A DNA stretch of 64,000 bases, taken from contig NC_134025.1 in NCBI RefSeq assembly GCF_964204645.1, positions 4,035,001-4,099,000 of the forward strand, written 5' to 3'. Shown piece after piece: positions 15,301 through 26,377 of the stretch. The notes under the pieces were generated by a model that saw only the letters and a list, made by a program, of their open reading frames with translations, was not told the origin of the DNA and did not search any database. This DNA comes from Tubulanus polymorphus. Lineage: Eukaryota > Nemertea > Palaeonemertea > Tubulaniformes > Tubulanidae. Made by a program: the position numbers and the translations under genes. How positions within the stretch are numbered: the stretch's first letter is position 1; every line of letters starts with the position of its first letter.

Positions 15301-16197
15301 TATATGATATGTCAGCTAACAGTACCTGGCAGGCGGGATTATATGAAGGGGGACTAACATACCTCGAGTTTAGTTGTGCGAGTAAGTAAATCCCTTGATG
15401 CTGATAATTCCGATTTCACATTTGCCAATTCAGCTACGAGTAAAAACAAAACGCGCCATTAATCAATGAGTTTCTTTATAAAAGATATTACACTGTTTGT
15501 TCTTATAGGCTCGATCTTAATATTTAACAGATCAAAGTTGATAATTCATCATTCTTAGGGAAATTGGTTAATTTCGAGCGTATCCTAATGTTATGTTGAT
15601 ATCATTCATAAATCAACCACAAGAAAGATGTGCGCCTAATAGCAAGACGTTGCCAGCTCATATTCAAGTGAGTGTGTAATCATTCTAAGGATTTGCTAAT
15701 AAGTGGCTGTCAATTTAATGGCATAGTGCCATCGATCAACAAAATCAGTAATACTAAGCCGGCTACACGAGTACATATGTAGAGGAAGAGAGAGAGAGCA
15801 TCATAACTTTCACCGATGAAGTGAAAGTGACGACATTGGTGTCAAGAAACCTTGTTAAAAAAACAGGAATCTGAAATTCCACTAGAGATAAATTTGACAT
15901 TTAACAAGTGATAAACACTGCACATTTTATGCCAGTGTCAGACCCATAACATTGAATAAGCAAATATCGCATAAAATCAATGGTTTATGGATAAAATTTA
16001 TACGGTAAATTGAGATATACCGAGCGTAATAAACCCAATTCACCCCAATATTAACTTGAAGTTTACAGTCGATAAAAAAGGAATGTTTTTTCGCAAAGAC
16101 TGAGCCATTAAGGCCACAACGAGTAAATTATAGGTAAAGAAATCAATTATAATTACTTTGTCCTTTTTCGAGTTGTTCAACTAAATCCAAATGGCCC
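347..16197 (-). CDS. IRAG1/2: 3' half of the same gene: IRAG1/IRAG2 (MRVI1/LRMP) family region, C-terminus off the left edge
   Basis: Exons in transcript order: 16157-16197, 15363-15433, 14396-14500, 14118-14228, 13108-13153, 11696-12356, 10390-10509, 10032-10151, 8779-9331, 8300-8450, 8069-8226, 6618 to about 6990 (upstream edge unresolved), 5708-5818, 5287-5483, 1336-1366, 681-821, 347-478. All phases agree except at the 6618 exon. The last three exons carry the family's conserved coiled coil, with LSLSFKTDRLTLDQRVQLQE and later ARVSSRAELHGAVQQ. These match the human IRAG1 block (AFKTDLFTLEKRV, ARVASRAEMLGA) as I remember it. Upstream are acidic, Ser/Thr-rich, probably disordered exons, and a conserved-looking helical exon with DLKDIWRLFQKDIEAEG. 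IRAG proteins bind IP3 receptors at the ER (IRAG1 also binds cGMP-dependent kinase), and IRAG2/Jaw1 is tail-anchored with a KASH-like end. The membrane anchor would lie left of base 1. Together the two halves encode at least 1633 residues without the 6618 exon. Confidence 0.82.
6618..7013 (-). CDS. IRAG-gene exon with unresolved 5' edge; possible cassette or alternative start
   Basis: This acidic and Ser-rich frame ends CAG at a clean donor, GTAAGG (6612-6617), in phase 0 for the 5708-5818 exon. The frame is open upstream to ATG 7011-7013 (MSRMVRSEISDYEDYAPRK), and a TGA lies just before it. No AG in the phase needed to join the preceding exon 8069-8226 is available. That exon can splice straight to 5708-5818 in frame. 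So this segment may be a cassette reached through an unseen small exon, or the first exon of another isoform starting at 7013. Confidence 0.5.
11402..11690. repeat. Minisatellite of about 20-24-bp units containing GGTACC
   Basis: About a dozen tandem copies of units such as GGGGTACCAGTACTGTCA and GGTACCCGTGCTGT run from about 11402 to 11690. They alternate between two half-unit types and are most uniform from 11520 to 11690. Most copies contain the palindrome GGTACC. The array ends at the donor of exon 11696-12356, so it fills the first 290 bases of that intron. Frames across it (VPVLWGTSTV-like peptides) are repeat translations, not genes. Confidence 0.9.
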
Positions 16198-19100
16198 CTA
16201 AAAAGAGAGAAAAAAATAAATCAGATCAAAAAAATGGAAAATATGTTTTTGACATTGGAAATGGACATTTGCCATCAATGTTTCTTCAATCTAATCCAGT
16301 GCACTAATGACAGTATCTGCTGCTAATGTCGAGATATACATAATCCATGTCGATCAGTGAAACATGAGTTATCGAAGACATAAAAGACATATGTATGTAA
16401 AGAGCGGAGGAGGAGATGTATTATGAATCATGTCGGACTCTCGGAGCACTCTTATATTTGCAGCTGCCACATATCATATCTGGATATGATAACTGCGGTC
16501 CACGAATGGCTAAATATACAATACAGCATCCAATATTGCAGCCGAGTTCATTCAATTGCAACAGACCGAATCTCTACGACTGAAAGCTAGCGCTATTCAT
16601 CGGAAAGATTCCACCACTGAAGATACTCTCACTTTCTCTCAAAATTTTCATAACAAGTTGCAGGCATTTTCTTATCAGCAGTTATTGGATAATTGGATCG
16701 CGATAAGATTTACGACTTATTAAAGACTGACTTTGTACAGGCGAGATTAATGATCATATATCATATAGACAAACGGAGAAATCTACGCATTTCTATACCG
16801 CAGAAGAATATCAGATTCTTTTTGCTCGTGCGAAGAACAAACCTAAAAGGTCCATCGGGTATAAATATACACTCGATTAGAATCTGATGAAATATAATCC
16901 AATAACAATCCGTTGTTCCGCAAGTTAAGACGGAACTAAAAAAGCGATTCCTGTGCCGGTAGTATCGCGTGCGATCCCAATAGTACAAAGATGATACAGT
17001 TAAAGACGATATTTGAAATATGAATAATTTGTATAGTATGATACTCACCTCGTGTTAGAGTAAATATAAGATGAAGAACATACAGCGTGGGTGTACGTCG
17101 CTTATCCTATAATTGACTGTCACAAACGATACATGTGTATGAAGACAGAGGATTGATTAAAGTGCCTGACCATGTGTCCTGCGAAACCATCTAATTACGA
17201 CTGCAATGCAACAAGTGTACGCTTACATATGCCTCAAGTATGCGCGGATGAATTTGTCGTGGTTTGGAAGATGACGAGGCATGAAATTTAGTCGACCGGA
17301 AAAATCAATTTGTATCAACAGAATATCAAACAGGGTAATACGTCCAGTCTGCTAACGAAAATAATCGCCATACTGGGAAGTGTGGCCCTGGAAAAAATTC
17401 AGCGATTCCGCAATGTTTCAACTGCGCGTGGGTAGAATTATGACAAAAAATTACTGCCGACCGAATACAGCAGTAGAATGAGAGAAATGACTGGTGTTAA
17501 CAACGCCTGTGACACAGTAACACATTCTCAGAGAGAGAAAGACAACACGATAAATCTTATTCTACCATCATTGAAATTCTAGACGGGAATAAAGACGTTG
17601 GATATTGAAGAGAACAGAATTGACTGCTGTCGTGCATAGAGAAAGTGAATAAAGCATTCAATTTTGCCGATACTTTAAGATGTCAATTATTTCCGGTGAT
17701 GCCGAGAGATTTTATGACATTATTAATGCCTTACGGGTATGTTCCTACATCTAGTTTAGTTTGCTCCCGTACTGATTGCCCAAAACGCAAAGCAGTTTAT
17801 TTCTGCAACCTCAATATTTCTGTTTAAATGAACACGGATCGCTGGAAATCGAATGCAAAATAGAAAAGATAAATCCGCGCAATATGCACCTATTTCGAAT
17901 TCAGCGAAGTGTAAGACCGATAAGAGCTGTGGAAATATTCCAGTAAGGCAATTAATCACAATTCACATTAAACAATCTGTGAGCTCATTTAGATTAAGGT
18001 AGCAATATTTGAACAAAGTCACTATAACAATCGCGCAGACGCAGTAGATCATTTATTAAAAATCTACTGATCATCATTCTACGGTTTATTGATACAACTG
18101 ATTGGAAACCAAACTGAGAGGTCAGAATTACGCGTTCGATTCGTAGAGGCTGCAATATGAACGGCGAAGGTCTTTCAAACGTCGCGCGTTCAGCACCGGT
18201 AGATCGACGCCATTTTCCTGACCAGTGCATAGATCAATCTAGAATTATGGCTTAACCGACGACAGAACAGATATTAGGTTCATGTCTCGGTGGGCAACAA
18301 ATTTCCCCGGCTAATCATACTCTTACATATCAATGGATTTCAGCGACGAGTGCAGATTTAGAAATGGAAAATGTGCATCGATAACTCAAAACCTCGGAAT
18401 CTGCCACCACAAGAGGAAAAGGCATTTTCTTAAATGAGGCTTTTGATCAGTTGATCCAAATAAGCTACAGAAGGGTGCTGATTTTGTCAAGATTTTTCTG
18501 TCCAGACAAATAGTGTTGTCACATCAGTGACGAGACGCAACTTGATGAAGGTTGAGATGAAGCAATCAGTTATAACGGTGACAAGGCACCGGCAACTCGC
18601 TGTATGATGAGGCAAAGTGGTCATCCACAACAACAGTAGATCAATATATCACTGGGTTCACAAAATACAACCAGCTACTTCTGTTGCAAATGAACCAGCA
18701 TCATTCGACGAACTAAATTACAAACCGCCATGGCACTTTGTATCGGTTTATAAAGCATACATCATCGGTGGTAGTTAACGCACGGTTTTATGATGTATTT
18801 TCCAGTAAGGTCAGTAATTCACATCGATGGACCGTTGACGTAAGTTATCTAATAGACATGTAGGAATTTGTTAACGCGTAAAAGCGGAGATGATGAATCG
18901 TGTATGCAGAAAAACTCGCCACTTTTCACATTCCTACATCAATAGGGAACGAACCATAAAGAACGAGATATTATACGAAAAATAAAAACGGTACAGACAA
19001 ATCATTATGAATTCACTATACATCAAATAAAATTCAGACAATTTGAATCTGCTGCAGGAATATACTCCGCATCGACAGAAATGTGAACAGTTTCTGAGAA

Positions 19101-19722
19101 GTGTGATTAGGACAATCTCGTCTCATCCATCAACCGCGACGAGCCAGAGTCAATCATCAGCTGAGTTGGGAATTTTACAACAGAATCCCGCATCTCAATC
19201 CTTCTTATAGAGGCTTAATGCAGAGAGTTGACATTATTAACTTTCATCGCTGCAGTAGAAGACAGTGGCGAGATTGTTAGATAAAAACTACCGAACGAAG
19301 TGCGCTAAAAAAACGCATGAAAATAGAGAAAATCTTCACAAAGCTGAAATGTCACAAATGAACGCTGTACGGCGGTTAACATGGAATCAATACTATTAAC
19401 CGTCAACAATCATATCAATTATGTGAGTGTGATTAATTCTGATGAATCAACTAATAGGATTTTTTGCCAGACTACATAAAACGAACATCTTATATTCGTT
19501 GCCTCTGCTAAGCCGCGCTCGGGACAAATGGGGCAATCGATTTTTGTGTCAATATCTCAAATGACGATTTTGATGCAAGCAATAAAGGTAATTTCGAAGG
19601 TGCATGCTCGGCAAACATTATGTATTTCATTGTTTCCTAAAATAACGACCCAACTTTATATGATATACAAACATTTGTGGCTTATCATAGTTGAAATCAA
19701 TGATGGCGTGAAAAATTATGGA

Positions 19723-19726
<4 letters not shown>

Positions 19727-19815
<89 letters not shown>
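19727..19815. repeat. (TA)n microsatellite, about 89 bp
   Basis: An uninterrupted TA dinucleotide array inside the large IRAG-gene intron. It generates spurious Ile-Tyr open frames on both strands. Confidence 0.97.
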
Positions 19816-19818
<3 letters not shown>

Positions 19819-22800
19819 GATGTAGGGAATGGAAGGAAGGTTTGATTGCAGCAATTCTGATGATGAATATTGACTGTTTCAGCCGTTCTAAGTCATCGGA
19901 GAATCAACAATGACAGCTACCGCAAACTGTAAAAACTTTAATAGGAAAAAATCAATCCAATCGAAACCGATGTACAACTTAAAGCGCAGGCTTACTGCGC
20001 AGCTTAAAATTCACAAGAGGCAGGAGATATTGTTGTAAAACCTGCAAGAGAAAAGATTATATCCATTCCAACTCATGTTTTCATTCTCTACAGCAACAGA
20101 ATCTGCTCTTTTCAATTCATTTAATCTGTATAGAATTGCGTTCGTTACTTTACTGTTATCATGAACATCGGCAAAATGAAGATTTGTCGAAAACGCGATG
20201 AAAGCCTAGACGTATCTCATTCAATTGCCTGAAAATCGGAGACTTTTTTTGGTAATATATTTCGCGATCCTAGGCTTACAGAGGAACATGCAAATCTAAT
20301 GAACTGTCAATGTTTTATCGCAGGGATGAATAGCAGCAGGACTCATTGCCCAATATACTATAGCAGATTTTCACATGGTCGATTCTACACGATACTAATG
20401 AGCTCAATATTTCCCACTGACCGTCACACATCCAATAGAATTGAGATAGACCACACAGCTCTATATCAGACAAGAGCACATGACGAAACTTCTAATAAGG
20501 CAATACTTCCAGTCTAGCTATCATTTTTCCATCAGCTACGGGTCATGTTATCAAAACATAAGCAAATCTGACAAGGTGCAAGATCAATATTTGCAGATCT
20601 TTTCCCCACAAATTGCTCGCGTACTGGACAAATTATTTAGAATCCATCAAATCTATACGACTGATAGATATGGTTTTGCAGTATCGCATAATAGATGCTA
20701 GTTTGGAGTAGCGGCTATTCTGATGTAGAATGATTACTCCGATATATCCAACTCGGGCTAGCCATTATTCACCAGTAGGTTGAGGGGCGTTGAAGACTTG
20801 TACCGGTCTACGTGGCAATGATACTTGAACATGGGATCTCTAATCAGCAGCTGAAGGTTACAACTATGGGGCTATGGCATTTCCATTTCAAGGATTGAAG
20901 CTGCTACACGCGAACGAAGTCCCTCGTCTTAAAATTTATCAATATTCCAATGATTCTATCTATTAATCGAAATTTCAGAGACAATCAAATCTATCGGCAA
21001 CAGTTTCTCAATCTCTAGTGATTTCCGTTAGAGAGAAGAGATAACTGACGAGATATGAATTGATTCATTACCATAACAAAAACCTGATGAACGTGAAGAT
21101 TAATATTGGTATTTAAACGGAGCGCTATCTGGATTCCAGTCAAACAAGTCCGTACCTAGAACGGGCGAAATTTGGAAATGGCGAAATCACGTCTCGCTAA
21201 ATTGGCTACAGATAGTTATGATTTACCCCGCAAGATGTCACCATGAGTATTTTATCCTTAAATTCATATCTAAATGATAGATTTATCATGAGTCCCTGGA
21301 TGTTAATTATCTAAAAAATTATGATGATTGCAGTTTATCATATATCTGAACACATCGATCTATTGTTAATTCTGGGACATCTTCAAAGAGATTAGAATGG
21401 ATATATACTCTGTAAACAACACACCCAACAGACAGATAGATAATAATCTGTTAGCCTATACAGCAATACAGAAATTATATGATATCTGAAAACTACATGT
21501 ATATTAATCAGGTTGATGATGATTGGGGAGCATCGGAGTGACAGGTAGATGTCATTTCAATTGATTTCATACTGCAAAGTACGTTTTAGAACGGACCTGG
21601 ATTTAGTTTCTGTCCACACAGACAGATTTAGCCCATTCCAAAATTTGGAACAGACCTGGATCGGTATTCTAGGTCGCTCTAGGAACGGACTTATTTGGAA
21701 CAGATTTTTTGCTAGTGTGCACGCTTGGTCCGTATCAAATCGGAACGGGCCAAATTTAGACCATTATTAATAACATATGGGCACGTACCTTATAATACAT
21801 TCAGGTACAAATATAATCTGAAATACCGAGAAACTTATCGCCTTGTGTACGGTTTGACCAATATTTCTTATAGAGACAATCCATAAATCATGTTACCAGA
21901 GAAAGTTTTGAAACTGCCATTGACAACGTAATGATGGATGTGATGTGATGGTGGAATATAATGATAAAGCACATAAAGCTTTATACAATCAGTCTAACAA
22001 CTTAGAACAAAAGCAAATATCGCGGAAACTTGTGGCTTTTAGCGAAAATATATAACTGTCATCTACTACAACATTGGACATGATTCTGCTTGTAATGAAC
22101 AACATCGTAACCTGACCTGTCTTCTCCATTTGTTAATTCTCTGTACTTTTGGTCTGTTGTTAAGTCATCAGGCTGCCTATGATGAAGATAATAATATGAG
22201 AAACTTCCAAAAATCTGATGGAATCAAACTTTGAACGTATGTTTTGACGTCGTCAATGTAATTCTTCCTTCAGGAGAGAAGTTATCTTAAAAATCAACTC
22301 ATGTTCGCCCCGTTCTGTCACTTTCTATATCGCGATGTGAACATTTCATAACAGGAAATGTGAAAACGGGAAGCTTATTGAAGTTTTAATCCAAAAGGAT
22401 CAAACTAACAAACGATTTTTATTGGCTGAATTTTCTAAAAGACTAAGGGAGCAGGTCCCGCTTAATCCTGGTCAGTTTAATCTAGATTTCGACCTTATTC
22501 TGATGCTACATCTATCTATGATCCATCTATAGATACATATGTGTAATGCAGATTTTTTCATTGGACCCAAATGATCCGGTTTAAGCAGGGTATACCATAA
22601 ATAGTAGTACATACATAGTACGTAGTTCGAAATGAAGTGCTCCGTAAAACTCCACTGTGAAAAATGGTCTCTTCATTGACTAAGGCTAACTAAGCTAAAT
22701 TGAATCAGTTTCCCCTACTTGACAGATAGTCCCTCTGCCCTGTGATAATCACTATAAGTTCAAAAATACTTTCAACTATTGATGTCAAATGAGGTTGCCA

Positions 22801-23509
22801 TAGCAACTGCTCGCTGTGATGGCAAAAACTTGACGGAAGAAAAAATTATTTCCGAACACAAAACTTCTTTCCGATATCAAGTGTATTTTTAGTTATGTCT
22901 AATAATCTCTTAGCTAAACAATAGGTGTCAAGCTTTATGCTATTGTGCATCTATAGAGATATGATTCGTTTTGTTCGATGCAAAAATCTGGTGATCACTT
23001 ATTACGGTACGAGTATAATTTCTACAAATGAATTATGCATTGGAAGTGAATTTTCTCACATCAGAAATACCAAAGGCAAATGAAATGAAATGCTAGTGAT
23101 TTCTATAGGTGAGTACAGCCGTTGTCTAAGCTATTTTCATTCAAATTATCAATTCATGCAAGAGGTGTTTAAAATAACATTCATGTAGTATTTACCCGAA
23201 GTCATCGACGGATTGATGAATTTGATCAAATACTTAACCACGGGTTTTCTTATCGGTAGCACCTACAGCCAACTAACTATCTACATCATTTCTGAATCCC
23301 CACAGATAGACGATTGCCTCACAATAATCAAAACTACATCAACCCATGATCAAATTAATCAGGAAATATACCACAATATAGCACATGAGCATTAGCTCGC
23401 TGGTTTTTTTTCTATATCATTGCCCGTGGAAAGATTACTCTTCTCCTCACAAATACTAGTCCCATTAGACATCACGCTACCGAACTAAATAAGAGGAAAT
23501 GACACACAC

Positions 23510-23900
23510 GTTCGTTCTTTCGCGGCGGAGAGAAAACCGGAAATATTTCGACGAAAATAAGAGAAAAATAACAGCCGCATCTTACCCGATATACTGTCGT
23601 GATACGCAGTTTCCCATGTTTTCAGCACAACTCACTGCAGACCCATCATTACAGTAATCCGAGGAGCATCGTCGTCATACACCGTGGATGTTCACATCAT
23701 CTTCACTCGGTAACGACTGGGATACCTTTTTCTCGGGAGCGGAATCTGATCGCGAAGTAGGATTATACAGAAATGCCCGATAAATGTTACTCGATATATT
23801 CTCGATACGGCGGCGGCGTCGTACACGCGAAAATAACGTAGCCGTTTATTCGCAACTTCACGAGTTTAATCGGTCAGCAAACGCTTTTTAAATCCGGTCG
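23510..23900 (-). promoter_or_regulatory. Probable internal promoter region of the IRAG/KASH5-type gene
   Basis: Within an otherwise AT-rich 10-kb intron, this stretch is locally rich in CpG (for example TTCGCGGCGGAG near 23518 and CGGCGGCGGCGTCGTACACG near 23810). It surrounds the candidate MGNCVS first exon. No TATA box or initiator could be fixed, so the start site is unknown. Confidence 0.35.
23586..23617 (-). CDS. Candidate alternative first coding exon (MGNCVS start) of the IRAG/KASH5-type gene
   Basis: On the minus strand AAAACATGGGAAACTGCG opens a frame encoding MGNCVSRQYI plus two bases (GG), directly followed by a strong donor, GTAAGATG. The next coding exon on that strand, 16157-16197, needs exactly two preceding bases, so splicing gives MGNCVSRQYIG-GHLDLVEQ in the correct frame. 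The start context is good (A at -3, G at +4). M-G-N-C-x-S is the classic pattern for N-myristoylation at Gly2 plus palmitoylation at Cys4. The surrounding 23.5-23.9 kb is the most CpG-containing stretch of the large intron, as expected of a promoter. The isoform would lack the Ser-Pro repeats, EF-hand and main coiled coil. Inferred from sequence only; no transcript evidence. Confidence 0.5.
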
Positions 23901-24290
23901 AGTCCGAATTCATCGGTAAATCACTCGATCGAGCAGATTTTTATGAATGCGACTGTAACAGTGATACCTCTCCTCGTCAACGCACACTACAGCACACAAC
24001 ATTGACAGTGGCTGAGAACACTTTGAACTTATCAAACACACTGACACAGTGGCAGGGCTCATCTGGACATTACTGCAATAAGTTCTCATTAATACCTACT
24101 AATCACAGTTTTTGGTGCATCGGAATAGAACTGAACAAAACACGTATCAAATGAGGATGCATTTTGCGCGAAATATGAGGTTAATTTATTTCAAATTTAT
24201 CAATGAGCGCACTGCCTGGATCAGACACACGGTACCTGCCACATAATTAATTAACTACAAAGCCCGAGTTGATGTGTGATCAGTACATGA

Positions 24291-24345
24291 AGCGAGAGAG
24301 AAAGAGAGAGAGAATGAGAAAGCGTGAGGGGGAGAGAGGACATTA
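24291..24345. repeat. GA-rich (AGAG) simple-sequence tract
   Basis: Purine-rich run of GAGAGAGAAAGAGAGAGAGA type with interruptions, inside the large intron. Shorter GA runs occur near 655 and 15790. Confidence 0.75.
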
Positions 24346-26377
24346 TTAACCTGATGTGATCGAGAAAATGGAACGAAATAGAACGCAACCTGTGAACTCA
24401 TAAACTGGATCGAATAAAAAAACACAATTACAGTTGTAATTACTGCGTGAGATGTGATTGCACCGGTTAATTCTAGTTTTCAGGAAATGACTCTAAATCC
24501 CTGCGGATCCTTTTTAACCCTATGAATAATGCTAATGTAATCATTTACGTAAGTAGACTCCGTATACTGTCTGCTATGCCAGTGGAAATGCTTCCGACTT
24601 AGTTACATTTTTCTATACGTACCTAAAAGCGAGTCGCTGGTATATGGAATCAGAAGAAGTTATCAGACAGCCGAGAGCCAATACGACAATAAAGTCTGTA
24701 TTCGACCTCCTGTTATTAGATGTGACATGTAGGAAATCGTCTCGGGGAGAGACATACATGCCATGAGGCAAATGACAATGCTCTATGAACTCCACAAGCA
24801 TTTCGAGATACGCCTGCAGCTATTTCGTAAGACAAGAGTACAATTTGATGAAGCTTTGATAAAATTAGATCACGCAAGAGTTGCAATCATCACGATTCTA
24901 ATAACCTAAACTAACATCGTAAAATATTGTTTATCTAAGAAATATATTTATCGTAAGAAATTATCGACCATATTATCCCAACCGTTTCATAAGCCCGAAC
25001 ATGTATGATTCGTTCGGATACAAGTTAGACTTGACAAGGCTAAGAGGGCTTAGAGGTTAAATGAATGTATAAACTATGCCTTTAAGCCCCCTCCCCCGAC
25101 CTGACATTTTTTTCCAACATTTTTTTCCAACATACGAGGCGAACTGAATATTCAATGAGGTATCGAGGGATCATCTGTATCTATGCGAAAATGAGCAAAA
25201 GTAGAGATCAATAATCGACTAGATTGCGCATAACATTTGACAGACGTTATCCGATTTATCAATTTCAACGGAGTAAGAATTTAATGAGAGGGATGATCAC
25301 TTACAATTCACCGGGCAACCGAGGAGACAACAGTCTGACATGCAATACCGATATCACTGGCGAATGTATCTAAAGAATCAACTGTATGTATGTAGGCCAT
25401 TAACGAAATCTCCAATGAACGCTTTGCGAGGTTGAATGTGAAATGGCGTGCCTTCGAACGAAGCTACCAAAATATTTTCACAGCAGACTGTCTGCTCAAA
25501 TGATCTATAAATGATTCGATGTCGAATGTGTTTGCGGTCACGGAAGTTGTCTGTCATTGTCTATCAAAGCTGAATTGTGTGATTCATGAAGAGAAATGTA
25601 TCTATGAACACACCGTCTCCCCGCTGGTCTACTGGTTGCATGAAAGAAACCAATAACATCGCATTCGAAAAGTAAATTGTGGTAGAACAGAAATCGAAAA
25701 CTCTCTCTATGGTTATGCTGTTTTTTTCGATGAATACACACGCCGGTAGTTCCGTCATTATTTTATGATTGGTAATTTGCCGGCCGTGCCATTATCAACG
25801 AGAATGATAGCGAAACCAGGTGAAATACCACGTAAAAAGAGCGCCGTATTATTACTTCGCTTTAATGATAAAACATGATGATGTCTAAAGATTTGTTGAT
25901 GTGTTTTGGATCTAAAAAATCTTCTTTTCTAATTTAACACGCATATTTACTCAATTATATACCTCTCCCTCAATCACTGATTTACTGCTTATTAATCATG
26001 GCTGAATTCTGCAGCTAATTATCTTTGCCGAAAGTCAGACATCTCGATTTTAACGATTTAATGACAATGACAAATGGTGCATATTTTTATTGACGCATCA
26101 AACACGATATGCTAGCAGTTTTTGTATCTGTTGCTTTGTGACATTCGGATCATGGTTCCCCGAGACTAACCCTGTTGGATTGTTCCTTCGATTAAATGTC
26201 TACCATTTAGCTTTTTACTTCATCATACAAGTATTCATGGGGGTATCAGTATCGGAATCAAAAAGAATTTGACTCAATCATGATGGAAAATACCTTTTGG
26301 GCTATCAAAAACTTTAACAATACGCATGTATAAAGACTGGTTAGAGATTCATCTATATTGAATATCAGTTATACTAC

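Larger units (their letters stand above)
16198..26377 (-). other. 10.2-kb intron of the IRAG/KASH5-type gene
   Basis: The donor at 26372-26377 (GTAGTA on the minus strand) and acceptor at 16198 (CTTTTTAG) bound this intron; the flanking exons agree in phase. It holds a (TA)n array at 19727-19815, a GA-rich tract near 24297-24340 and the alternative first exon at 23586-23617. No other coding exon with matching splice sites and phase was found. Open frames at 17.6-18.2, 20.3-20.7, 21.5, 24.6, 25.5 and 26.1 kb show no family resemblance and no consistent splice context. Confidence 0.6.

Noticed and set aside
17050-17107. Exon-like minus-strand segment ending ACACGAG-GTGAGT with the phase needed by exon 16157-16197
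   Set aside because: The frame has an in-frame stop just after the only nearby acceptor and no ATG, and exon 26378-26490 joins 16157-16197 in the same phase.
19528-19854. Ile-Tyr-rich open frames on both strands
   Set aside because: Translation of the (TA)n array; no splice sites or family match. The same applies to the frames at 38798-39182.
21549-21770. Repeat-like segment with recurring GGAACGGAC/GGTCCGT words, perhaps a small inverted-repeat element
   Set aside because: Arms match only weakly by eye, and no boundaries or duplications could be fixed.
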